Source: CAYUXU01 sp964489695 (GTDB lineage: Bacteria > Bacillota_I > Bacilli_A > Erysipelotrichales > Erysipelotrichaceae). From it: a stretch of DNA of 5,380 nt. Each line of letters opens with the position of its first letter. Positions within the stretch are counted from its first letter, which is position 1. The translations under genes were made by a program, and so were the position numbers. This document shows, piece after piece, positions 1 through 5,362 of this stretch. The notes beneath the pieces were generated by a model. It was not told where the DNA came from. It did no database searches and worked only from the letters and a program-made list of their open reading frames with translations. The stretch lies in the NCBI GenBank assembly GCA_964489695.1, contig CAZAZP010000044.1:1-5380 (forward strand). The letters run 5' to 3'.

Positions 1-5
1 TTTTT

Positions 6-641
6 TTAGATAATCGATGTTACTAGATAGCCTTGGCTAGTTAATAACTCAGAAACATATTCCTTATTAGTTTCATTACAACGAATGACGACTTCAATTA
101 AATTATGACTGCGATGAACGGCTAAATGGGTTAAATTGATGTTAGCTTGGGCAAAAATCGTTGATAACGCCGCTAACACGCCAGGCTTATCTTCAGGGAC
201 TGCCACGACGATCCGAGAACCTGGTTCATATAATCCCATTAACTCAGTAAAGGCAGTCAAAATCGTATTGTTGGTAATTAAACCGACTAAGTTGTAGTTT
301 TCGTCGACGACTGGTAAACATCCAATATCGTGCTTTACCATTTTTTCCGCGGCTTGTTCAATTAACGCACTTGGTTTGATCGTGATAACTTTTTTCAACA
401 TAATATCAGCGATTTTAGTCTTCGCTAATAAATAGTTTAATTCATGAACACTATAACTACTGGCTTGCGAAGGAGAATTTTGTGAAACAACAGTTTCACT
501 AACTAAACCAACTAATTTTTGGCCTTGTACAATCGGAATGCGATGAATATCGTGTTCCGCCATCAAGTCTAACACTTCCGCAATCGTTTGCTCAGGGGTG
601 GCGGTGATTAAATCTGTGACCATCATATTACTTACATACAT
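6..641 (-). CDS. CBS-CBS-ACT domain protein (AcuB-like), putative sensor/regulator at the end of the liv operon
   Basis: This is a soluble 211-residue protein with no signal peptide or membrane segment. It has two CBS domains (about residues 1-55 and 74-134) and a C-terminal ACT domain (about 142-211). CBS1 carries HRIPIV (33-38) and GLVSE (45-49); CBS2 carries GCLPVVDE (107-114) and GLITNN (120-125), followed by the family-typical stretch FTELMGLYEPGSR (131-143). The ACT domain opens with DKPGVLAALS (151-160), the usual ligand-binding loop. CBS pairs commonly bind adenine nucleotides and ACT domains bind amino acids. The length and domain order match the family named after Bacillus AcuB (acetoin utilization), but no acuA or acuC is present, so an acetoin role is unsupported. 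It starts 3 bases after the livF stop, and its Shine-Dalgarno lies inside the last livF codons, so co-expression is very likely. I infer a regulatory role in BCAA uptake or metabolism. The acidic residue usual in the CBS nucleotide motif is Val51 in CBS1 and Thr126 in CBS2. The stop is TAA at 6-8, so the gene is complete. Confidence 0.9.
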   Translation of the reverse strand: MYVSNMMVTDLITATPEQTIAEVLDLMAEHDIHRIPIVQGQKLVGLVSETVVSQNSPSQASSYSVHELNYLLAKTKIADIMLKKVITIKPSALIEQAAEKMVKHDIGCLPVVDENYNLVGLITNNTILTAFTELMGLYEPGSRIVVAVPEDKPGVLAALSTIFAQANINLTHLAVHRSHNLIEVVIRCNETNKEYVSELLTSQGYLVTSII

Positions 642-644
642 AAT

Positions 645-1355
645 TTAGCCTCCTAAATACAATTTATTTACATCAGGATTATCTAATAAAGCCAAGCCAG
701 TACCACTTAAGGCTATTTTACCATTTTCTAAAACATATGCATAATCGGCGATACTTAAAGCTTGCCGTGCATTTTGTTCCACTAACAGTACCGTTGTTCC
801 TTCAGCTTTAATCTCATTGATAATTCGAAAGATTTCTTTTACTAAAAGCGGAGCTAAGCCCATACTTGGTTCATCTAAAAGTAATAGCTTCGAGCGTCCC
901 ATCAAGGCTCGCGAGATCGCCAACATTTGTTGCTCCCCACCTGAGAGTGTCGCTGCGTCTTGTTTGCGTCTTTGCTCTAAAATTGGAAAGCGCTGATATA
1001 TTCGCAATAAATCAGCTTTGATCTGGGCTGGGTTTTTGATTTGATAAGCCCCTAATAAAAGATTCTCTTCAATTGTCAGACCAGTAAAAACGCGCCGGCC
1101 TTCGGGAACGTGGCCTAAGCCAAGTTTAACTAGTTGATCAGCACTAAGCTTAGCGGTGTTTTTATCATCTAAATAAATTTCACCACTTTTAGCTTCGACT
1201 AATTTACTAATCGTCCGTAAAAGTGTCGTCTTACCGGCACCATTAGCTCCGACTAACGCCACAATCTGACCAGTTTCAACAGCAAGACTAACATCTTTTA
1301 AAGCATGAATTACGCCATAATAAACGTTTAAATTTTCAATTTTAAGTTTAGCCAT
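645..1355 (-). CDS. livF: Branched-chain amino acid ABC transporter, ATP-binding protein LivF
   Basis: This is one of the two cytoplasmic ATPases that power the LivHM channel. With the start at 1355 it has 236 residues, the usual LivF length. Visible motifs are Walker A GANGAGKTT (36-44), the family stretch HVPEGRRVF (82-90) where the Q-loop lies, signature LSGGEQQ (137-143), Walker B LLLLDEP (157-163, D161/E162) and LVEQNA (191-196). The H-loop histidine is replaced by Gln194, as is normal for LivF. The first in-frame ATG is at 1361, but it directly abuts the only Shine-Dalgarno (AGGGG, 1362-1366) with no spacer. The ATG two codons later (1355, starting MAKLKIENL) has a 6-base spacer and is preferred. 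The gene overlaps the end of livG by 8 bases and is followed after 3 bases by the CBS-ACT gene. The substrate class (Leu/Ile/Val) is inferred from the whole operon; HAAT relatives for amides, urea or other amino acids share these ATPases. Confidence 0.95.
   Translation of the reverse strand: MAKLKIENLNVYYGVIHALKDVSLAVETGQIVALVGANGAGKTTLLRTISKLVEAKSGEIYLDDKNTAKLSADQLVKLGLGHVPEGRRVFTGLTIEENLLLGAYQIKNPAQIKADLLRIYQRFPILEQRRKQDAATLSGGEQQMLAISRALMGRSKLLLLDEPSMGLAPLLVKEIFRIINEIKAEGTTVLLVEQNARQALSIADYAYVLENGKIALSGTGLALLDNPDVNKLYLGG
649..654 (-). promoter_or_regulatory. Shine-Dalgarno of the CBS-ACT gene, inside livF
   Basis: A perfect AGGAGG lies 7 bases before the ATG at 641. It is formed by the last codons of livF (Leu-Gly-Gly, stop), so the ribosome finishing LivF sits on the start site of the next gene. 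This fixes the start and suggests translational coupling. Confidence 0.85.
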
Positions 1356-2127
1356 GATCATCCCCTAAATATGCTTCAATTACGCGTTGATTGGTTTTTA
1401 TTTCAGTTGGTGTCCCAGCTGCGATTAATTTACCATAATCTAAGACATAAATCATTTCACAAAGTTTCATCACTAAACTCATATCATGCTCAATTAAAAC
1501 AATCGTTAAATTAAACTGCTGGCGAATAAACCCAATAAAATGGGTTAAATCTTCGGTTTCCCGTTGATTCATGCCCGCGGCTGGTTCATCTAAAAATAAA
1601 ATATCACTACCAGTGGCTAAGGCACGGACTATCTCTAGTTCCCGTTGCTTCCCATAAGGGAGGTTTTTAGCTAATTCATAGGCATAGTTATCTAGTTTAA
1701 CTAACGCTAATAATTCTAAAGCCCGCTTTTCTATCACGTGTTCTGTAGAAAAAAACTTTGGTAATCGTCCAAGCGCGCTGAGTAATCCATAACCAGCTTG
1801 GGGATGCATCGCAATTCGCACATTATCCAAGACGGTTAAATCTTTAAATAACCGAATATTTTGAAACGTTCGAGCTAAACCTAAAGCGGCGACTTGATAA
1901 GGTTTCTTTTTCCCAATATTAATGGGACCTTGCTGGTTATTTAAAATAATTTCACCACTACTTAAGGGATAAACACCTGTTAAGACATTAAACAAAGTCG
2001 TCTTACCGGCCCCATTTGGTCCAATTAAACCCGTTAATGAATGTTTCTTAACACTCAAGCTAACATTAGACACAGCCATTAAGCCACCAAAACTACGCGA
2101 TACTTGCTTAAGTTCTAAATAGTTCAT
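1348..2127 (-). CDS. livG: Branched-chain amino acid ABC transporter, ATP-binding protein LivG
   Basis: This is the second cytoplasmic ATPase of the importer, 259 residues, close to the usual LivG length of about 255. Motifs in order are Walker A GPNGAGKTT (36-44), the Q-loop in ARTFQNIRLF (85-94, Gln89), a degenerate signature LPYGKQRELEI (156-166) in place of LSGGQ, Walker B ILFLDEPAAG (176-185, D180/E181) and H-loop EHD (213-215, His214). The YGKQ-type signature and the longer segment between Q-loop and signature (about 95-150) are typical of LivG and separate it from LivF. The start overlaps the livM stop in ATGA (2124-2127), with AAGGCGG (2135-2141) as Shine-Dalgarno inside livM. LivG should pair with LivF as a heterodimer under LivH/LivM. 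The sequence is intact and the family assignment is secure; substrate identity rests on context. Confidence 0.96.
   Translation of the reverse strand: MNYLELKQVSRSFGGLMAVSNVSLSVKKHSLTGLIGPNGAGKTTLFNVLTGVYPLSSGEIILNNQQGPINIGKKKPYQVAALGLARTFQNIRLFKDLTVLDNVRIAMHPQAGYGLLSALGRLPKFFSTEHVIEKRALELLALVKLDNYAYELAKNLPYGKQRELEIVRALATGSDILFLDEPAAGMNQRETEDLTHFIGFIRQQFNLTIVLIEHDMSLVMKLCEMIYVLDYGKLIAAGTPTEIKTNQRVIEAYLGDDHG
1362..1367 (-). promoter_or_regulatory. Shine-Dalgarno deciding the livF start
   Basis: TAGGGG on the minus strand is followed by ATGATC and then ATG at 1355. It touches the upstream ATG at 1361 with zero spacing, which cannot work as a ribosome binding site. With 6 bases to the ATG at 1355 the spacing is normal, so LivF most likely begins MAKLK rather than MIMAKLK. 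Confidence 0.75.
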
Positions 2128-3077
2128 TTTAGCACCGCCTTTTTAAAATTCTTAAAGCGCCCCAGCGATAATTCTTTTGTCCCTAATAAACCTTGGGGGC
2201 GAAAGATCATAGCTAAGACTAAGATTAAGGCATAAATTAAGGTGCGCATATCACCATAACTTTGTAGAAGCATATTAGTTATACCGACAAAGAAAGCAGC
2301 TAAGACGGTTCCACTTAATGATCCCATGCCACCAAAGACCACAATAATTAAAATATTAATCGAAGTATTAATCCCAAAGCTTTCCGGTTTAATCACATAA
2401 TAAGTACTCGCATATAGTGCGCCTGCTAAAGCCGCAATCATCGCCCCTAAAATAAAGGCTAAGGTCTTATAAATAAATGGAGAAATCCCCAAAGATTCCA
2501 CAGCGATTTCATCCTCTTTAATCCCTTGCGCGACTCGACCAAAAGTAGAATATTTAAAGTTATAGCTAATTAATAACACCACCAACACTAAGCCATAAAC
2601 TAACGGCCAACTCATAAAATAAGGTATGCCATAAAGACCACGAGCTCCACCAGTAATTTTCAAGTTTAAAATGATAATTCGAATAATTTCGCTTACCCCT
2701 AAAGTTGTAATAGCTAAATAATCACCTTTTAAACGTAAAGTTGGAATTGCGACTAATAAGGCCAATAAACCACTGACTAACATCCCTATCGCTACTCCCA
2801 GCCAAAAATTATTGAAGCTGGCTTGCTTCAGCGTTAAAATGGCAGTGGAGTAAGCTCCTAACGCCATAAAACCACCGTGACCAAGTGAAAGTTGGCCAGT
2901 TAAGCCAACAATTAAATTTAAACTTAAACCTAAGATAATATAAATCCCAATCCAGTATAAAACTGAAGCATAATACGGAGTAATGATTTTAACCACAATT
3001 AACCAATTTACGAAAAAGTAAAGTAGAAAACTTAAGCCTAATCCAATGATTAGTTTTTGCCAACTTAGTTGTTTCAT
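2124..3077 (-). CDS. livM: Branched-chain amino acid ABC transporter, permease LivM
   Basis: This is an integral membrane permease of 317 residues, which together with LivH forms the substrate path. It is strongly hydrophobic, with about eight or nine likely membrane segments (for example about 10-28, 36-58, 92-112, 157-171, 203-223, 240-265 and 277-292). Family signatures are LNLIVGLTGQLSLGHGGFMA (53-72), RLKGDYLAITTLGVSEIIR (115-133), GGARGLYGIP (143-152), the cytoplasmic coupling segment GRVAQGIKEDEIAVESLGIS (180-199), VVFGGMGSLSGT (246-257) and the C-terminal FRPQGLLG (292-299). The N-terminal extension before the first signature is typical of LivM and absent in LivH. The start overlaps the livH stop in ATGA, with AAGGAG (3083-3088) five bases upstream, pointing to coupled translation and roughly equal output of the two permeases. 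No truncation or frameshift is seen. Confidence 0.96.
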   Translation of the reverse strand: MKQLSWQKLIIGLGLSFLLYFFVNWLIVVKIITPYYASVLYWIGIYIILGLSLNLIVGLTGQLSLGHGGFMALGAYSTAILTLKQASFNNFWLGVAIGMLVSGLLALLVAIPTLRLKGDYLAITTLGVSEIIRIIILNLKITGGARGLYGIPYFMSWPLVYGLVLVVLLISYNFKYSTFGRVAQGIKEDEIAVESLGISPFIYKTLAFILGAMIAALAGALYASTYYVIKPESFGINTSINILIIVVFGGMGSLSGTVLAAFFVGITNMLLQSYGDMRTLIYALILVLAMIFRPQGLLGTKELSLGRFKNFKKAVLK

Positions 3078-3952
3078 ACTTTCTCCTTAACGGATTTACC
3101 TAATAAACCACTTGGTTTAATCAATAAGACTAAAATCATCAGTAAATAAACCACCGCATCCTTATATAATGAGCTACCAAAACCCGAAACTAAGGCTTCG
3201 ATTAGGCCAATAATCACGCCACCAATCATCGCTCCTGGAATAATACCAATTCCGCCAAAGACCGCCGCCACAAAGGCTTTTAAGCCGGGTGCTACCCCCA
3301 TAAAAGGATCAACACTAATATAATATAAACCAACCATGATACCCGCAGCAGCCGCTAAAGCGCTCCCAATCGCAAAGGTCAAACTGATGACCCGATTAAC
3401 ATTAATCCCCATTAAAGCAGCGGCTTCTTGATCCACTGCAACAGCACGCATAGCGCGCCCGATTTTAGTTTTATGAATTAAAAGTTGTAGTAAAAGCATT
3501 AAACTGACGGCTAAAAGCATAATAAAAAGCTGCATTAAACTAATCCGTAACCCAGCCCATTGAAAGACGCGATTATTAAAGGCTTTAGGGAAAGCATAAA
3601 CTTTTGAATCTGTTAGTTTTAAAACAATGTTCTGTAAAAGAATTGAAACACCAATCGCACTTATTAAAGCCGTGATGCGACTCGATTGGCGGACTGGGCG
3701 ATAAGCTATCCTTTCAACTAACATCCCAATTAAAGCAGTTAATATCATTGAAACAACTAATGCCCCAGCTAATGGTAGTTTTAAAACTGTGATTGACCAC
3801 ATCCCTAAATAAGTTCCAATCATAAAGATTTCACCATGAGCGAAATTAATCAATTTTAAAACACCATAAACCATGGTGTATCCTAAAGCAACTAACGCAT
3901 AAATACTACCTAACGCTAAACCGTTAATTATTTGTTGAAAAAATTGAATCAT
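3074..3952 (-). CDS. livH: Branched-chain amino acid ABC transporter, permease LivH
   Basis: This is an integral membrane permease of 292 residues (the family is usually about 290-308) and the partner of LivM. Recognisable segments are the N-terminal NGLALGSIYALVALGYTMVY (10-29) running into LINFAHGEIFMIG (34-46), the diagnostic LivH motif. After it come RPVRQSSRITALISAIGVSI (85-104), the coupling segment GRAMRAVAVDQEAAALMGIN (165-184), AAVFGGIGIIPGAMIGG (229-245) and KPSGLLGK (279-286). About eight membrane segments are likely (near 9-30, 38-57, 61-80, 95-112, 138-159, 188-210, 222-255 and 266-280). The start at 3952 gives the standard N-terminus. Its Shine-Dalgarno is a weak GAAAGAG (3960-3966), poorer than those of its neighbours. 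It lies just past the T-tract of the hairpin after livJ, so livH expression depends on read-through of that hairpin. I see no separate promoter in the gap. Confidence 0.96.
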   Translation of the reverse strand: MIQFFQQIINGLALGSIYALVALGYTMVYGVLKLINFAHGEIFMIGTYLGMWSITVLKLPLAGALVVSMILTALIGMLVERIAYRPVRQSSRITALISAIGVSILLQNIVLKLTDSKVYAFPKAFNNRVFQWAGLRISLMQLFIMLLAVSLMLLLQLLIHKTKIGRAMRAVAVDQEAAALMGINVNRVISLTFAIGSALAAAAGIMVGLYYISVDPFMGVAPGLKAFVAAVFGGIGIIPGAMIGGVIIGLIEALVSGFGSSLYKDAVVYLLMILVLLIKPSGLLGKSVKEKV

Positions 3953-3967
3953 TTAGTTACTCTTTCT

Positions 3968-4000
3968 AAAAAGACCAGGAAAAGCTAAGCTTTCCCTGGT
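3968..4000 (-). terminator. Terminator-like hairpin between livJ and livH (attenuator or mRNA-stabilising stem)
   Basis: In the minus-strand RNA a 12-base arm ACCAGGGAAAGC (3989-4000) pairs with GCUUUUCCUGGU (3974-3985) across a 3-base loop UUA, followed by C and five U (3968-3972). The stem is continuous with one G-U pair. Read as plus-strand RNA, the same pair would be an A-C mismatch, so the hairpin is built for leftward transcription. It has the form of an intrinsic terminator but lies inside the operon, 10 bases after the livJ stop and just before the livH ribosome site. Partial termination or 3'-end protection of the livJ message would give more binding protein than permease, a common arrangement in binding-protein operons. 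Confidence 0.85.
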
Positions 4001-4010
4001 TATTTAATTC

Positions 4011-5162
4011 TTAAGGATTAACTATTTCGGCTTTAACTTGTTCACCATCTTGAAGTTCGATCATGACAGCAGCTTTAATCGGGTTATTAAATTCATCAAA
4101 GGAAATTTTACCCGTTACACCATCAAAGTCAGTTAAAGCTTTTAAAGCATCGCGCACCGCAATCGGATCAGTCGAATTTGCGTTTTCAATGGCTTGTTTT
4201 AACATATAAACCGTATCATAACCTAAAGCCGCAAACGTATTAACCTTTTCGGAATATTTTGCTTCATAAGCTTGAACAAAACTTTTAACTTTAGCGTTAT
4301 CTAATAATGGTGAGAAGTGGTTAACAAAATAAACATCATTCACGTTTGCAACACCACCCGCAAGTTCATTGAAATCAGATGTTTCAAAACCATCTGGTCC
4401 GATAACTTTAGCTGTAATCCCCATTTCACGCGCTTTACCTAAGATAATCGCTGCTGGACTAGCGTAGTCAGTTAAAACTAAAGCTTCAAACTCTTTATTA
4501 CTTAATTTCGTTAAGATTGATTCAAAATCAGTTTCTTTATCGCGGTAAGATTCTTGAGCCACAATTTGACCACCATTTTTCTCAAACTGTTCAATAAAGG
4601 CATCTCTTAAGCCAATCGAATATTCAGTTGAGTTATTAAAGACAATCGCCGCTGTTTTCATTTGTAAGTTATTCGAAACAAAATTGGCCATGACGATGCC
4701 TTGGAAGCGGTCGATAAATGAAGCTCTAAAGCTGAATGGGTTAACCACATCACCATCCAGCGTTACACTTTCAGCAGTGCCCGATGGAGTAAATAATAAT
4801 ACTTCAAATTGCTTCGCAATCGCCGCTGCGGCTGCCGATGGAGCTGAAGTAGCTGGTCCTAACATCGCCACCACATTATCTTGAGTCGCTAACTTAATCG
4901 CATTTTCCACTGCTTTAGTATTATCATAAGCATTGTCATAAAAAATAAACTCAAGTTCTTTCCCTAAAATCCCCCCCTTAGCATTGATTTCTGCTTGGGC
5001 TAATTCTAAACCTTTTCTTTCTGGCAAGCCATAAACCGAGACATCACCCGTCAGTTCAAGGTTTACCCCAACTTTAATCGTGTCTTTTGACGGTTTACTC
5101 CCACAGGCGCTAACTAGTAAGGATAAACTGGCCATAATTAGCAATTTTTTTATTTTTTGCAT
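4011..5162 (-). CDS. livJ: Branched-chain amino acid ABC transporter, substrate-binding lipoprotein LivJ
   Basis: This is the extracellular receptor of the importer. With the start at 5162 it has 383 residues. It begins with a short lipoprotein signal (MQKIKK, a hydrophobic core, then lipobox LVSAC), so Cys20 is the predicted lipidated N-terminus holding the protein on the outer face of the membrane. The rest is a type 1 periplasmic-binding-protein fold of the Leu/Ile/Val family. It shows IKVGVNLELTGDVSVYG (29-45), GPATSAPSAAAAA (102-114) and TPSGTAE (125-131), which line the ligand cleft in relatives, then YSIGLRDAF (181-189), ALVLTDYASPAAIIL (227-241), ALGYDTVYML (312-321) and GVTGKISFDE (348-357). 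An ATG four codons upstream (5174) is in frame, but the Shine-Dalgarno GGAGGG overlaps it, so 5162 is the better start. It is the first gene of the operon. The ligand is probably a branched-chain amino acid, though relatives bind other amino acids or amides and the exact specificity cannot be read from sequence. Confidence 0.94.
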   Translation of the reverse strand: MQKIKKLLIMASLSLLVSACGSKPSKDTIKVGVNLELTGDVSVYGLPERKGLELAQAEINAKGGILGKELEFIFYDNAYDNTKAVENAIKLATQDNVVAMLGPATSAPSAAAAAIAKQFEVLLFTPSGTAESVTLDGDVVNPFSFRASFIDRFQGIVMANFVSNNLQMKTAAIVFNNSTEYSIGLRDAFIEQFEKNGGQIVAQESYRDKETDFESILTKLSNKEFEALVLTDYASPAAIILGKAREMGITAKVIGPDGFETSDFNELAGGVANVNDVYFVNHFSPLLDNAKVKSFVQAYEAKYSEKVNTFAALGYDTVYMLKQAIENANSTDPIAVRDALKALTDFDGVTGKISFDEFNNPIKAAVMIELQDGEQVKAEIVNP

Positions 5163-5166
5163 TGTT

Positions 5167-5172
5167 CCCTCC
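5167..5172 (-). promoter_or_regulatory. Shine-Dalgarno deciding the livJ start
   Basis: GGAGGG lies 4-5 bases before ATG 5162. The in-frame ATG at 5174 shares its G with this site and has no ribosome binding site of its own upstream (only TATAAACT). The downstream start also places the basic MQKIKK region correctly at the signal peptide N-terminus. Confidence 0.8.
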
Positions 5173-5190
5173 ATAGTTTATATAAAGAGA

Positions 5191-5219
5191 ATTGTATCGT
5201 AAAAGATTGTGTAAATCAA
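5191..5219 (-). promoter_or_regulatory. Candidate sigma-A promoter P1 of the liv operon
   Basis: On the minus strand, TTGATT (5214-5219; 4 of 6 against TTGACA) is followed by a 17-base spacer and TACAAT (5191-5196; 5 of 6 against TATAAT). Transcription would begin near 5184, giving a short untranslated leader of about 20 bases before livJ. Position and spacing are good and the -35 box is moderate. Confidence 0.6.
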
Positions 5220-5233
5220 ACATTTTTGTGTAA
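5207..5233 (-). repeat. Direct repeat TTACACAA x2 at promoter P1
   Basis: Two identical 8-base copies of TTACACAA (5226-5233 and 5207-5214) are offset by 19 bases, near two helical turns. The downstream copy begins at the last base of the P1 -35 box and runs into the spacer. The placement suits a regulator binding site, but two 8-mers in AT-rich DNA could arise by chance. Confidence 0.3.
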
Positions 5234-5309
5234 TTATTTTCATAATTCAATATTTTCTTACATATTTATTATCATTTTGCGTTTAATCTCAGTTTTGAAA
5301 TCCAAAATT

Positions 5310-5338
5310 ATTATATCAAAGTAGTGAAACATTAAAAA
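5310..5338 (-). promoter_or_regulatory. Candidate upstream promoter P2 with extended -10
   Basis: TGATATAAT (5310-5318) is a perfect -10 with the extended TGn element. The -35 position (5333-5338, TTTTTA) is poor and falls in the T-tract of the upstream terminator, but extended -10 promoters can do without a good -35. Starting near 5303, it would give a livJ leader of about 140 bases that runs through P1. Confidence 0.45.
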
Positions 5339-5356
5339 ACCCCAAAACTAGGGGTT
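5334..5356 (-). terminator. Intrinsic terminator of the gene upstream of the operon
   Basis: On the minus strand, AACCCC (5351-5356), loop TAGTTTT and GGGGTT (5338-5343) form a 6-pair stem with four GC pairs. It is continued by four more T (5334-5337), making a run of six. The plus strand has no T-tract after the stem, so it serves leftward transcription from a gene beyond the right edge and separates that gene from the liv operon. Confidence 0.8.
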
Positions 5357-5362
5357 AGTTTG

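Larger units (their letters stand above)
5163..5333 (-). other. Leader region of the liv operon
   Basis: This is very AT-rich DNA without a convincing gene. It holds promoters P1 and P2, an 8-base direct repeat TTACACAA (5226-5233 and 5207-5214), a small inverted repeat TTTTG-5-CAAAA (5293-5307) and an Ile-rich 21-codon reading frame (5178-5243) without a good ribosome site. I found no T-box motif, no riboswitch-like set of stems and no terminator between P2 and livJ, so leader-controlled termination is not supported. Confidence 0.6.

Noticed and set aside
1..7. Run of seven T at the left edge as a terminator tract
   Set aside because: On the operon's strand it is an A-run, not a U-run, and no GC-rich stem is visible; the sequence ends too soon to judge.
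6..641. Acetoin utilization function for the AcuB-like gene
   Set aside because: The name is inherited from a Bacillus locus; no other acetoin gene is in the window and the neighbours are all BCAA transport genes.
4684..4884. 66-codon plus-strand open frame
   Set aside because: It lies wholly antisense to the well-supported livJ frame, has no family resemblance and no clear ribosome site; it is a shadow of livJ codon use.
5107..5223. Roughly 37-codon frame from ATG 5223 running into livJ out of frame
   Set aside because: There is no ribosome site, it contains the P1 promoter, and it overlaps the livJ signal peptide region in the wrong frame.
5239..5265. Possible CodY boxes in the leader (AATTTTCWGAAAATT-like)
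   Set aside because: The best alignments reach only about 10 of 15 (5251-5265) and 9 of 15 (the adjacent site around GAAAAT at 5236-5241). In DNA this AT-rich that is close to chance, although CodY control of a liv operon would be biologically reasonable.
5258..5275. Mini-frame MIINM in the leader as an Ile leader peptide
   Set aside because: It is only five codons, with no Shine-Dalgarno and no stem-loop arrangement around it.
5163..5333. T-box or amino acid riboswitch controlling livJ
   Set aside because: No T-box core sequence, no specifier-type stem and no terminator/antiterminator pair are visible in the leader.
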